From Isoetes taiwanensis (lineage: Eukaryota; Streptophyta; Lycopodiopsida; Isoetales; Isoetaceae): a stretch of DNA of 64,000 nt. The notes under the pieces are model-generated. The model worked only from the letters and a program-made list of their open reading frames with translations. It was not told the origin of the DNA and made no database searches. Both the position numbers and the translations under genes were made by a program. Positions 49,866-61,989 of the stretch are shown in pieces. The first letter of the stretch is position 1. Each line of letters opens with the position of its first letter. Location: positions 2,665,678 through 2,729,677 of the forward strand of contig JAJEKV010000096.1 in assembly GCA_021234155.1 (NCBI GenBank), given 5' to 3'.

Positions 49866-50250
49866 CATCAACAAATCAGAGGAAATAATTAGCCACGAGC
49901 ATATAGTTGTTCCTCTGAATGCGTTGAATTGTGTATCATATATAACATCATCATGTGAATTTGTACCGTGGTAATCTTGGGAAACGGTTGGACATATGGT
50001 TCTGGAAAGATATAAAAGTAATTTTTTATTTGAAGTTAAATTGGCTTCCAAAGTGCATTTTCAGCAAGTGGTATATAGTGTAGTAATCGTCTGTCATTAG
50101 CAACTACTTTATATTACGGGACAAAAAGGATTATGTAGTTTGTTCGGTTTTAGATAAACTTTTGTCGCATTGTTTTTCAAAATTTGGCATTGTTTCTAAA
50201 AATTTTAGCAGCCAATTGCTTAAGAAACATGTGACTAGGTGTTTGATTGG
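49866..50250 (+). repeat. Segmental duplication A2, left part
   Basis: Matches A1 from 43,699, with an internal gap, up to gtgtttgattgg, where the LARD-like element interrupts it. It continues at 55,420. Confidence 0.88.
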
Positions 50251-51788
50251 TGTGACGGGCCTGGCCAGTTAAACTCTCGGTAACTGAAGATCCCATCGAT
50301 CTCTACCGTTGGATCTACTTAATCTCTGGGATTCAAGAAATTGATACATGCATACTTAGGTAAAGAATTTAATCTTTATACATATTTTAAGGTCCCAAAC
50401 ATATACTTGCCCATTACTCAGCAATATCCCCACACGCAATGAATGTTCTTGATAGTTATAGCTTCAAGCCCATATATAATAATAATAATGGTAGTAATAA
50501 TCAAGTTTATTGAATAGCAATCACACACTTCTACTCTCGCCTTTCCAAAGCTTGGCTACTTTCCGGAGCATCTCACACCTCTGCTTACACCATCAATCAC
50601 GGGGTTAGTCACACGGACTAAGTGGGGATCAGGGATCTAGGATGTCTAGCATCAACAATACAAAGCATTAACCTAGAACAACAGCCTAACCTTACCGTAG
50701 CCTCGCCCCGCAATCCAAGTAACTAGTCCAAACAAGCATGACCAATGCAACTTAATTCCACAAAGAAGACCACATATATAATAACCAAGCAATCATAGCA
50801 TCAACATTGCAACCAATATTCCTCCTGGTTCGAGCAAGGTCAACTCCTCGGTGATCGGGCCCGGTGACATAGAGGCGGGTAACCACGTGTGTACACACAC
50901 CCATCCACGCAGCTGCGTCCAAAGATTGGAGGACCACTTAATCGTGCATGACATTGTACCATACGGTACCAACGCCCGATGTTCAAATAATACCATTTAC
51001 ATAGCATCATTGCAATAACCGCGAAGTCTAGACCATCGCACCTAGACTCCGCCCCGTGAGAGGTCTATATCAAAGAATTACACCATAGATAATTACTTAC
51101 AATTCACTATCATTATGACACATGCCTTAACAAGCTCAACATCAAGTTCATTCCATAATACACACTTTATATAGCAAGAAAAAGTCCAACCATGACTCAA
51201 TAATTATTATAGCCTCAATAATGCAATATGCAACCATCGCCATTAAATAAAAGATAACATCTACCATCTTTCAAAGATTCACTATCCATAAGCCGTGCGT
51301 TCATGTTCACAACCATGCTCATATAATCCAATTCTAATCCCATGTTGGATGCATAACAACAAATGAAAAACAAGCACGTAGATACTACACTAGAAAACCC
51401 CTGTGTAAGGCTTGATCCCCACCTGGAAATCCCGCTTGCGTCTCTGCAGTCCCAGCAACGCTCCCAGATCTCTACACGCAACTCACTCCTTCAGCAATCC
51501 ATCTGCAATCTATCTCCTTCCGAATGCTTCACCATCACAAAAAAGACTTCTTTCCCATGGAAAACTCCTTCCCAAGAAATCAAGAATAATATTGTTGCGC
51601 TTATATAACCTAGCAATGCCCTTGCATGCATGCATGCATGCATGCATGCACACACTGCATGCATGGACACATTGCATGCATGTATTCCTAGCACATAATC
51701 ATTTATTTTACCATTGAAAATGCACTCTTATATAATGGCAACGTTACTTACATCTTAATGTTGGTGCTAGGTTGCTAGGTCCGTTACA
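50251..51788 (-). repeat. LARD-like element, 3' LTR
   Basis: Matches 53,884-55,419. It contains a (GCAT)n run at about 51,623-51,655. Differences from the partner cluster at about 50,815-50,970 and 51,015-51,055. Confidence 0.93.
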
Positions 51789-53883
51789 GTCTCTCCTCCA
51801 AAAATTCAACCCATGTCCTCATGGGTATATCTTAGAGCACTCATGAAAAGTCCAGTTTGTATCTCCCTTTGTGACATCTTATAGTCTGCCTCCTTAATTA
51901 CTCATGTCTCTTCCCTTTATTCTTTCATATCTTAATCCTCAATTCAATATACTCCCAAATAAATATAATTTTGTCCATTAGAACTGACCCATCCTTGTCA
52001 AACACAATTGCTTAGCCTTCCAATCCAAGATGATGCCTCTCCAAACTTGAAAGTTCAAAGCTAGCTTCATACAAGTAATTTAAGCTAAAGGAAAGATACA
52101 TATTAGATAGCTCCAATGCACGACCCTTCTAACATTCAATTTAACATACCCCCGAGTCTAGAACGAACTCAAATATTATGAGTATACTCTATGCATCAAA
52201 AAGAGGAACATACATATCCAATTCAATATAATAAACGTAATGCAGTTAATACAATTTTTCATAAAGAAGGTACGTGCCATAGAAAAAAAAAAAAAACCCC
52301 ACCATTCCAAAGAGATACTCAGGTCGAACTAGATATGTAATCTCGAGACTTCTTGGGTGGCCAAATCCAAAAGTAACAAGCAAAATGCATAATCAAGTCC
52401 CCGGTCCGGGTATCTTATAGCTAGGTAACATACTTAAGTTGATACAAGGGATCCCATAAGAATTATAGCCCATGGTACAGAGAATTCCTCTACAAGTTCA
52501 TCCAATGACATTGAAGTATCCTAGGCTATACACTTGACCTCTATATTTAGCCTACTTCCACACATATTACCCCATCACACTGGTTAGTCTTTCAACAAGA
52601 TTTTATAGGCATCAATTGCCGTTAATTTCAATGAAGCTCTTACTTCATGTATTTTAGTTCACAACTTCAATCCTTTGACTATATCCTTAATCAAGTAATG
52701 CAATCACCATCCCTCCATTAATCTACAATCACTTCTAGCATGCCAAATAATTTCGATACATGAAAGCACCATTACTAGATGTGCTTACAACTCTTCTATT
52801 ACATTCTAAGATTTTCAAAAAAATGGCACTTCCCCATGCCTATACATTCCCCTCTGCCTTTATCTCATGTCTGGGCTTTATCTGACAACACTTTCGTTCA
52901 ACTTCATGGTTTACCTACTACCACGATTAAATATGTTATTCCTCTATTCATCTTCTTCTTCTTCCTTATCCATAAGATGGATAACATTGTTCAATCTTGG
53001 CCAACCAATTCTTCAATCTGCCATAATTTAAGTGGATATTATTCTCTAAATACAAATGCGTAACCTGACCACTTTGTTCCATTAAGTGCTTTCTTATACT
53101 CCAGGCCAAGAACTTTTTCAAGGCTATCACCGACTATTCTAGCCATAACCCTAGGGTCAACAACTTTATAGACCTCAAGTAGGACCATGATGTAATCATG
53201 ACATTTTCGCACATGAACTTCAATCCGACTATCATGTCAATCTTATTTTATAACCATATCTAAGCATTCTCAAAATTTGTCTTACAACCACCGATTTGTA
53301 ACCTTATCCAACCTAGCCTGAATGCTATCAACTTAGCAACTTATTGTTATTTTACCACTGTAGATGCTGCATGGTTTTCTCAATTTTAGCTTCAAAGGAT
53401 ACACCTAACATCACATCAAGAATCTTATTCATGGTGAGATGAACCTTCCCTGAATATCATAGGCATTGTGTACCATGCACTACTTATTCCAAATTTTCTT
53501 GCCACCAGAGTATGCTACTACGAGATCACATCTTCATTATAAGAAGTGGTTACCAAAGTGAAACGGAATACCTGTACCTTAATCTCCCTCAGGCATCACT
53601 TCCATTCTATGCGCACATTGGCAACCCTAAATCAAAGTTAGCCCCCTGATGAAGTACATTTTTCTAGCTTATCTGCTTTGCAGGATAGAAAATCAACCAA
53701 GATTATAGAAATACCATGTAATCAATTTCACATACCTTCATAAAACAATTTGTCATGCCTCCTCTAAAGCCATCATCTCCACATATATTCAATTGAATAC
53801 TATTAGCATAATCCAACAACCTCAACTTGAATCTAGACTTTGCTATCATACATCCAAGGATCCAACTATGCTCTGATACCAAC
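51789..53883 (-). other. LARD-like element, internal non-coding region
   Basis: 2.1 kb, A/T-rich, no recognised gag, protease, RT or integrase on either strand. A stretch of about 40 codons near 53,065-53,190 on the minus strand looks protein-like but matches nothing I know. Confidence 0.7.
53870..53882 (-). promoter_or_regulatory. LARD-like element, primer-binding site
   Basis: The plus strand reads gctctgataccaa next to the LTR. The complement TTGGTATCAGAGC is the initiator tRNA-Met primer site. This fixes the element's orientation as minus. Confidence 0.92.
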
Positions 53884-55419
53884 TGTGACGGGCCTGGCCA
53901 GTTAACCTCTCGGTAACTGAAGATCCCATCGATCTCTACCGTTGGATCTACTTAATCTCTGGGATTCAAGAAATTGATACATGCATACTTAGGTAAAGAA
54001 TTTAATCTTTATACATATTTTAAGGTCCCAAACATATACTTGCCCATTACTCAGCAATATCCCCACACACAATGAATGTTCTTGATAGTTATAGCTTCAA
54101 GCCCATATATAATAATAATAATAATGGTAGTAATAATCAAGTTTATTGAATAGCAATCACACACTTCTACTCTCGCCTTTCCAAAGCTTGGCTACTTTCC
54201 GGAGCATCTCACACCTCTGCTTACACCATCAACCACGGGGTTAGTCACACGGACTAAGTGGGGATCGGGGATCTAGGATGTCTAGCATCAACAATACAAA
54301 GCATTAACCTAGAACAACAGCCTAACCTTACCGTAGCCTCGCCCCTGCAATCCAAGTAACTAGTCCAGCAAGCATGACCAATGCAACTTAATTCCACAAA
54401 GAAGACCACATATATAATAACCAAGCAATCATAGCATCAACATTGCAACCAATATTCCTGCGGGTCCGAAAGCAAGGTCAACTTCGGTACGATCGGGCCG
54501 GTGACATAGAGGCGGGGTAAACCACGTGTACACACCCATCCACGGCTGCGTCCAAAGATTGGAGGACCACTTAGCGTGCATGACGTTGTACCATATGGTA
54601 CCAACGCCCGATGTTCAAATAATACCATTTACATAGCACGTGCAATAAGCGAAGTCTAGACCATCGCACCTAGACTCCGGCCCCAGAGGTCTATATCAAA
54701 GAATTACACCATAGATAATTACTTACAATTCACTATCATTATGACACATGCCTTAACAAGCTCAACATCAAGTTCATTCCATAATACACACTTTATATAG
54801 CAAGAAAAAGTCCAACCATGACTCAATAATTATTATAGCCTCAATAATGCAATATGCAACCATCGCCATTAAATAAAAGATAACATCTACCATCTTTCAA
54901 AGATTCACTATCCATAAGCCGTGCGTTCATGTTCACAACCATGCTCATATAATCCAATTCTAATCCCATGTTGGATGCATAACAACAAATGAAAAACAAG
55001 CACAGAGATACTACACTAGAAAACCCCAGGTGTAAGGCTTGATCCCCACCTGGAAATCCCGCTTGCGTCTCTGCAGTCCCAGCAACGCTCCCAGATCTCT
55101 ACACGCAACTCACTCCTTCAGCAATCCATCTGCAATCTATCTCCTTCCGAATGCTTCACCATCACAAAAAAGACTTCTTTCCCATGGAAAACTCCTTCCC
55201 AAGAAATCAAGAATAATATTGTTGCGCTTATATAACCTAGCAATGCCCTTGCATGCATGCATGCATGCATGCATGCATGCACACACTGCATGCATGGACA
55301 CATTGCATGCATGTATTCCTAGCACATAATCATTTATTTTACCATTGAAAATGCACTCTTATATAATGGCAACGTTACTTACATCTTAATGTTGGTGCTA
55401 GGTTGCTAGGTCCGTTACA
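53884..55419 (-). repeat. LARD-like element, 5' LTR
   Basis: Partner of 50,251-51,788. The (GCAT)n run at about 55,249-55,281 is slightly longer than in the other LTR. Confidence 0.93.
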
Positions 55420-55784
55420 ATTGGTCATGGGGCATTGCATTCTTGCAATCGGGCTCGCCATTCTATATATGGCATCTTGTGGTCTTCATAGACGTTAAAA
55501 TTTTCTACCTATCTATTCTAGCCTCTATAATGGACATAGGGCCACTTATTCTTGTTGTGATCTGTTTTGATGTATGGTGGCATGGGAGAGGAACCCAGGG
55601 GGTCCCGACCAGCGGGAGTCGGGAGCCAGGAGCGGGTCCTGGAATCCTCGACCCCCTTTCCATCTGCCACAAAATGGCAACTTCGAGAAGAATGCACATC
55701 CGATGACATTAGGAATAGGCGTGCAACTCCCATGGCACATATTGACATCATGGAATTGGCATGGGTCCACCTTACAAATACCTC
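55420..55784 (+). repeat. Segmental duplication A2, right part
   Basis: Resumes at the ATTGG duplication with attggtcatggggcattgca and matches A1 from about 44,124. Confidence 0.88.
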
Positions 55785-55809
55785 TGGCATTTAAATACGT
55801 GTGGATGTT

Positions 55810-57805
55810 GCATGTAATAAAACAAAGCACAACCAATAGCACAACCAACTGCGTATGAAGTCATGGCTGCATCTATATTTGTATGCTATCATTACTTTTG
55901 GATCCGTTCATTGTTTTTACATCACTCTTTGTCTTTTCAAAGTAGATGTGTCTTCAAATATATGGTATTATAGCTGGATGTTGTTTATCTTAGAATGAAG
56001 CACTTCAAATCGCAAAGTTGCTCAGCATTAAGCTGGCATCAACATGGAACTTGGCATTTTCAGAGATGGATTTACATTTTTAAATGGGTTTATCATTTGC
56101 AGGTTGATTCATGCTGCCCTAAGCATTGAATTTTGAATGAAGTAATGTTCAGTCATGAAACCGTTGGAACAAAGTAGTCATCACTTGGAAAGAGCAGCTG
56201 TTGGAACCCATCAATCTAGTTATTGTGGGCGAGTTAGTCTGCCCCTTTTGGGTTGGACCCATATGAATAGGGATTAGAGGTAAGATATAATCAACGAATA
56301 AGTTACCCTGTAGCAGAAGGGAGCTGTTACTATTTTCGTACATTTGGTTTAACAAATTTGTATGGCTCATCTGCAGTAAATATAGATTGCTTGCTGGTGC
56401 ATGGAGCTCTGATGGTCTTTCAATGGTAATATAGCTCTTTCATTTTATGTTTTGTTGTTATTTTGCAACCCCTTCTGACAAGTATATACTTTTATAATTG
56501 TTGTTGCCGTTCAAATAGATGCATTCAGGACAGAGGCTTATCCTAGGGGTATGGTATTGTGTCAATAGGCTTCGGAAGCTTAGCAAATGTATTAACTTAA
56601 TGCAAGCATCTCTTATGCTATGCAACATCCACACGTATTTAAATACGTTATTCGGCAATCGAGCAATTTGCGGTTTTATTTTTCTTTACGATGGTTCGAT
56701 GCATTTGACTAACTCACATCTAATAATCACAGCATTGCTTGGTGGTGCTTCAAACTCGATTGTTTTTAATGGTAATAGCCCTTTGTTTATTCTGCAACCT
56801 TTTGATTCATCATCAGTTAAGAATATGCTTCATCATCGAATAGATGCATTCACCATTTCTGTTGGGGTCATAGATTTGGCTTGAATGTTAATGCAAGCTA
56901 AATTCTAAGGTTAACTAAATTCTTTTCTTATTTCTGTTATGCGCTTTGGGTTTGATACAGAGATCTGTTTCATCTTTAGTCTTGAAGATTCAGAAATCTT
57001 GGTAATTTTGCTGAGCTTCAAAAGTGGTAAATAGCTTAGAATATCAATTTTTTCTTTTTCTATAGTGCAATGGAGCTTGCTTTTTCCTTATCTTTACCCT
57101 TATCTACTTTGTTTTATTGTTAATTTGCAGATTCTCCTTAGCATAACGATTAATTCTATCTATGTGAACCATGTACTACATTTCAAACCTGGAGGAGACA
57201 ATAGTGGATGATTTTCTAGGATTGATCCTAAGCCAATATATCTTATGTATTCGTGTACATTGTTCTTAGAGTATGATAAATAACAACCCAAAACAAAAAA
57301 TCTGAGTCCAGCACTAACATGTTACAGATACAAACAAAGTGTCACTACTGACAAAATATATGTCACAATGCCATAATATTTAAACGCAAAATCTTCCATC
57401 AGGTATGACTACTTGGGTATAACCAGCCTGTATTGGCTTTATATCCAAAAACATTACGAATGCCACTTTGCATGCAAGTTTTGCAGAATAAAGTAGATAA
57501 ATATTGTAACTATAGTTCTGCAAATGAGCACAATAAAATAATATCCATTCTTTCAGAATATCACCCAACAATTATTGCAAATGAAGCACAATGGTAATTG
57601 ACTAGAGTACAATTATAGCCATCAAAACCATCATAGTCATCAAAACCAACATCTGTATTCTCATATTTGCAAAGTAAAACCTACTTCTCAAAAATGCTAA
57701 ACAAGTTCGAAGATGAGCGAAGTACAATCTATATCCCCTCAAAAATGCTACAAGGACAAGGAGGCACTGTCCATAGTTTACTATATGTTGCATTGGTTCT
57801 TGCAT
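55810..57805 (+). repeat. Segmental duplication B2 (about 2 kb)
   Basis: Collinear with B1 (45,558-47,589). Similarity ends abruptly after gcattggttcttgca at 57,805. Confidence 0.88.
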
Positions 57806-57825
57806 GTAACGGTTGATGGGTCAGT

Positions 57826-57966
57826 ACATGTATTCATGCACGTATATACAAGTTTGACATGCATGCAAGATAAAACATGCATGTTTGGCATGCATGCAGG
57901 ATAGACACATGCATGTTTGGCATGCATGCAAGTTAGAACATGCATGTAGGATAGAACTATAAATAA
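57826..57966 (+). promoter_or_regulatory. RY-motif cluster with TATA box
   Basis: At least five CATGCATG-type motifs (RY/Sph elements, known targets of B3 factors such as ABI3/VP1 and FUS3) lie in about 110 bp. CTATAAATA follows at 57,958-57,966, then a leader-like stretch with a CAG|GTAGGG donor-like site near 58,090. Promoter function is inferred. No downstream gene is clearly attached. Confidence 0.45.
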
Positions 57967-58447
57967 GCAGAAAGCTTTATGATCTAAAGAGGCAAATTGA
58001 GAAAGATTTTGGAGACGGGATCGCAGAGAAGGAATTCCATCGGTGGCAAGAGCTTGGAGCTTTCACCTGCATCGGATCTTTTTCTTATCAGGTAGGGTTT
58101 GGTTTCAATAGATTGGATTCCATGAGATTGCATAGGCTGCCAGGAACGGATTCGATTTGCACATGCTGTTGTGCTATTGTTAAATTTGTGGGCCGAAATG
58201 AAGGAATCAGGATAGATTTAATTGAACTAGGGGTCCGGATTTCAGATCAGAAATAGGTTCTCGTTGGTTTCCTGTTTTGTGTTGTTAATTAATTGTTGAA
58301 TGTTAATATTTTGTTGGTTGCATATTAAAGAAATGTCACTAATGAAGAAATACGAAATATAATAAGATAAAAGGGGAAACATGAGGTGGACATGCTTGAA
58401 TTGTGGGGATTGAGCAGAGAGCATTCACAAGGTAAGTCAAGTGCAGT
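57967..58447 (+). other. Unique segment between B2 and A3
   Basis: Not present in the other duplication copies. It looks like a leader plus intron (donor-like CAG|GTAGGG near 58,090 and GTTGCAG directly at the start of the COI1-derived copy at 58,448). No open frame of note. Confidence 0.4.
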
Positions 58448-58600
58448 TGCAGCGAGATTCGCAGGAATTGCCTTTCCAGTTTGTTGCTTATCGCTCATTA
58501 GCAGGTCCAAGGGCAGATCATCCACCTGAGGTAATCCAGATCTGCCCAAAAACCAGGGACCTTGAGGTTACGAGGTGCATTTTTGTTAGTCATGCATAAA
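58448..58600 (+). pseudogene. COI1 3'-end duplicate fragment
   Basis: Copies the last 53 codons of COI1 up to the shared stop, reading QRDSQELPFQFVAYRSLAG through FVSHA. It lacks 9 nt in frame (three residues in the CPKTR..RDLEV stretch). There is no F-box or LRR part, so it cannot act as a receptor. It keeps an open frame and is preceded by an acceptor-like TTGCAG. Confidence 0.85.
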
Positions 58601-58883
58601 TGCTATAAGGACCAGTCAGCCATAAGAGGTATTTTGTTTTTCTTGAGATGAATAGGTTCAACATATGCTTGAGGAGTAATTATATTGGCATGAGTTTGCT
58701 TCCAGAAAACATTCTTGTTTGAAGACTGCCCATCAACAAATCAGAGGAAATAATTAGCCACAAGAGCATATATTTGTTCCTCTGAATGCGTTGAATTGTG
58801 TATCATATATAACATCATCATGTGAATTTGTACCGTGGTAATCTTGGGAAACGGTTGGACATATGGTTCTGGAAAGATATAAA

Positions 58884-59018
58884 TGAGCCGGCGACTTATG
58901 GGCAGTGGCCTGGTTAAGGGAACCCACCGGAGCCGTAGCGAAAGCGAGTCTTCCTAGGGCAATTGTCACTGCTTATGGACCCGAACCTGGGTGATCTATC
59001 CATGACCAGGATGAAGCT
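58884..59018 (+). rRNA. Plastid 23S rRNA fragment in nuclear DNA (NUPT)
   Basis: About 135 bp read as chloroplast 23S rRNA, including gagccggcgacttatgggca, agcgaaagcgagtcttc, gggcaattgtcactgctta and tggacccgaacctgggtgat. It replaces about 15 bases present in A1 and A2 at the same point, so it was inserted after the duplication, probably as filler in break repair. It is a non-functional fragment. Confidence 0.9.
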
Positions 59019-59911
59019 AAATTGAAGCTAAATTGGCCTCCAAAGTGCATTTTCAGCATGTGGTATATACATGTTTACATTAAGTGTAGTAGTCGTCTGT
59101 CATTAGCAACTGTGGAGATCAAAAGTTCCTTTTTTAATTTTGTCCTTATATTAGAGGACAAAAAGGATTATGTAGTTTGTTCGGTTTTAGATAAACTTTT
59201 GTCACATTGTTTTTCAAAATTTGGCATTGTTTCTAAAAATTTTAGCTTAAGAAACATGTGACTAGGTGTTTGATTGGTCATGGGGCATTGCATTCTTGCG
59301 ATTGGGCTCGCCATTCTATATATGGCATCTTGTGGTCTTCATAGACCTTAAAATTTTCTATCTATCTATTCTAGCCTCTATAATGGACATAGGGCCATTT
59401 ATTCTTGTTGTGATCTATTTTGATGTATAGTGGCATGGAAAGTGGAGAGGATTCCAGGGGTCCCGCGACCAGCGGGAGCTGGGAGCCAGGAGCGGGTCTT
59501 GGAATCCTCGACCCCCTTTCCATCTGCCACAAAATGACAACTTCGAGAAGAATGCACATCCGATGACATCAGCAATAGGCATGCAACTCCCATGGCACAT
59601 ATTGACATCATGGAATTGGCATGGGTCCACCTTTTGGCCTTTAAGCATTGGGAAGTCGGTTACCTTTCGATGGGATTATTCTACATAATATAGCCCTCTC
59701 AAATGTTGTGTCACGATGTATCCATTTAAACCTTTTGATATACCAAGTGAAATATTGGCTCCCAAAAGGGGGTTGGATTCCAAAAAATGGCGAGCCGAAT
59801 ATGCCGTCGGCTATTTTTGAGTCGAATAACATAATGATTATATTTTATTACGATGTAAGAATTAATTTTAAGGTAGTAACATTGTATGATGTAGTTTGTT
59901 AATTTATTGGG

Positions 59912-60148
59912 TTTTCAACTTCCTTGGGCGAGTTCAAACTCACCTTTTAACATTTTTTGGGTTGCCCCTAGGGGGGCAAACCCTTGTTTATGTGGGCTTT
60001 TGGCATATCCTAGGTATATCCTAGAATATCTCTAGAATATGCTGGTGACTGCTAAAAACCCATTACTAGCTGTAAATGCTAGGTCACTTCTGTTGGTGGG
60101 CAGTCCGCTCTCGAAACCGGCTAACCGGAGAGGTCTCCACTTGGGCAG
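59912..60148. other. Junction segment before the gene-fragment mosaic
   Basis: Unique sequence; no gene or element end identified. Confidence 0.4.
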
Positions 60149-60650
60149 ATGGCGAGAATTTGGGTGGGTGTTTTGATCGGATGTCTTGCCCTCAGTGTAG
60201 CCACCCTCGATTCAGAGCAGGTTTCTCAATATGCCAAGGCCAAGAGCGAAAAAAATGAGTGGCAAGGCCTCAATATGTTGGCGACGCCGAGAACAGGTGT
60301 TGATGCAAAAACGAGTCGTTGATCCGTATCTTTGTCAGCCAGAAAGCAGAAGAAGCATTGAAGGACCGGTCATCTCATATAGCGGGGAAAGTCTGGCGAA
60401 TATACATCCCATGCAAAGGGTAAATGAAGTGAATATGCCTCAGATGCGCAGAAGGCAAAAGAATATGCATCTCATGCAAAGAACAAGGGCAGTGAATATG
60501 TATCAGACGCCGCAGAGAAGGTCTTTGAATCGCCACGTATATCGGGTGAATATGCATTCAATGCTAAGGGCAAAGGCAAAGTGAATATGCATCGATGCAT
60601 CCAACAAGGCTAGTGACTATGTATCACATGCCGAGGGTAAAAGGTAGTGA
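60149..60650 (+). pseudogene. Broken secreted LEA-like (LEA_4 type) gene
   Basis: ATG at 60,149 opens a signal-peptide-like start (MARIWVGVLIGCLALSVATL) followed by DSEQVSQYAKAKSEKNE. The frame stops about 170 nt later. In the next frames the typical LEA group-3 eleven-residue style recurs, for example EYASDAQKAKEYASHAKNKG and SEYVSDAAEKVFE at about 60,427-60,525. LEA_4 proteins form A/K/E-rich amphipathic helices that protect cells in drying. At least two frame changes make it a pseudogene. No introns are apparent. Confidence 0.6.
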
Positions 60651-60799
60651 TAATGCATCGATGCTCAACGAAAAGGAAACCAAGCAACCGAAAGGGGGAA
60701 GGGATTTTGGTGTTATGCTTTCCAAAGCAACTTCTTTGCAAAGGAGAAAATTTTCAAGGCAGTCCACGAGGTAATAAAAAATTTTCAAGAGCTCAAGAA

Positions 60800-61003
60800 T
60801 TTTGTTTTCAAAGGATTGCATTCATATGGAGTGCAAAGGCACTTCGAGGGAAAAATGTAAGCTCTCTAGCTCTAGAGGAGGTTGGAAATTTGATTTTTTA
60901 TGATCATAGTTCTAGTACAGCATGGCAGAGTTTTGAGCATCCAACAGATACATGGGTAGTAGGAATGAAGTTGTATTTGGGTGATCCAGTTGCTTTTATA
61001 TGA
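60800..61003 (+). pseudogene. B-lectin (G-type lectin receptor kinase) fragment
   Basis: The frame reads GKNVSSLALEEVGNLIFYD then AWQSFEHPTDTWVVGMKL. This is the mannose-binding bulb-lectin signature (LxDxGNLV...WQSFDHPTDT) of S-domain receptor kinases. Only about 60 residues are present; there is no PAN, membrane segment or kinase domain. The frame stops at 61,001. Confidence 0.7.
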
Positions 61004-61570
61004 TGCCCGGAATTGTAGTAGGTGACTATGGTGCCTGATGTTTGCCCTTTTATCAACAAGCTACAGTTTCTCCCATGTTCCAAAGAATGAGCAAGGGAGA
61101 ACCTCTTTATGTGGGAGAGAAACCCTTACGTCAACCAATGTTGCGGTGTTTATCTCCACCGTAATGATGGTCGCACCGGGTATGTAGAGGATGTTGGTCC
61201 CTGCATGTTCGTTCCCTTCGATGACTTCAAGAACTTATTCTCCAATTGTTCATTACCCTAGTGGGTTCGTCCATTTGCCCTGCCTAATCCAACAATACCT
61301 CGAGAAGAAGTTTGTTATGATGTCGATAAAAGCGTAATGGTTATGCTTGGTCGAGAAAAGGCACGGAAAGAAATCACCCCGTGGTTTTCCCAGCCTATAT
61401 CTCCTAGACCAGATGCCCCATTATATGTTCAGAAACAGGTGCAACAACTTTAATTGCAACTGAGACCAACAAAATTTAGCAAATCAGGGAGAGAGAAAGC
61501 GAATTTGTTGGGGAGCAGAGTAAATGGTTACACTTAAGGATTTGAGCATAGCAAGCCATAACTGGGTTTG
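61004..61570 (+). other. Unidentified coding-like debris
   Basis: Frames around 61,163-61,455 contain protein-like text (TGYVEDVGPCMFVPFDDF, PTIPREEVCYDVDKS, PWFSQPISPRPDAPLY) broken by stops. No family recognised. Confidence 0.3.
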
Positions 61571-61585
61571 TTTTTCCCACCAAGC

Positions 61586-61989
61586 ATGAATATGGACTTT
61601 GATGTCTTGAATGAACATGTTGGGGGGCCACGTCCATTTAAAGTAGTCAGAGAGGTTTCCAGGATGGCACATTGAAAGGAAGTGACAACCATTACAATAA
61701 GCCAGAGTTTGCAACCTCATATGAGGATGCAAGGTTTTTCGTAATTAACTCTTATAGTGAAGATGATGTGCATAAAAGCATAAAATATGGCATTTGGACT
61801 AGCACAGCAAAAGGAAATAAAAGATTAGATGTATCATATCAGGAGGCACGGGCGAAGGTTACTAGTAAACCAGGATTGCGCTACCTATTATTTTTCCTTT
61901 TCTCTGTGAATGGTAGCGGGCAGTTTTGTGGAGTGGCAGAAATGACTGGACCTGTAGATTTTATTAAGAGCATGGGTTTCTGGCAGCAT
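61586..61989 (+). pseudogene. YTH-domain (ECT-type m6A reader) fragment cut by G3
   Basis: 61,586-61,675 contains LNEHVGGPRPFK, like the LNEQNRGPR segment just before the YTH domain in plant ECT proteins. From about 61,675 another frame gives the YTH domain itself: ARFFVINSYSEDDVHKSIKY, GIWTSTAKGNKRLD and GQFCGVAEMTGPVDF. Two of the three cage tryptophans (in IWTST and FWQH) are present. The third would lie just beyond and is removed by the G3 insertion at 61,990. The frame change may mark a lost intron or a break. Confidence 0.8.

Larger units (their letters stand above)
50251..55419 (-). mobile_element. LARD-like non-autonomous LTR retrotransposon (5.2 kb)
   Basis: Two direct LTRs (1,538 and 1,536 bp) flank 2,095 bp of internal DNA. 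Exact target duplication ATTGG (50,246-50,250 and 55,420-55,424). The uninterrupted target exists in A3 near 59,270. Read on the minus strand, the LTR is TGTAACGG...GTCACA, followed by the initiator tRNA-Met primer site TTGGTATCAGAGC, and the other end has the polypurine tract TTTTTGGAGGAGAGAC. I find no gag or pol domain inside, so it must rely on another element. The LTRs are nearly identical, so the insertion is recent. Confidence 0.93.
58448..59911 (+). repeat. Segmental duplication A3
   Basis: Collinear with A1 over its whole length, apart from a plastid insert at 58,884-59,018 and small gaps. It supplies the empty target site for the LARD-like insertion in A2. Confidence 0.9.

Noticed and set aside
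51623-51690. (GCAT)n run as a CRISPR-like or regulatory array
   Set aside because: It is a tetranucleotide microsatellite inside the LARD-like LTR, present in both LTRs.
57806-58447. Solo LTR starting TGTAACGG
   Set aside because: Promoter-like content and a TG start fit, but no CA end with a matching target duplication was found.
58884-59018. Functional rRNA gene
   Set aside because: Only about 135 bp of plastid 23S are present, embedded in a nuclear duplication.
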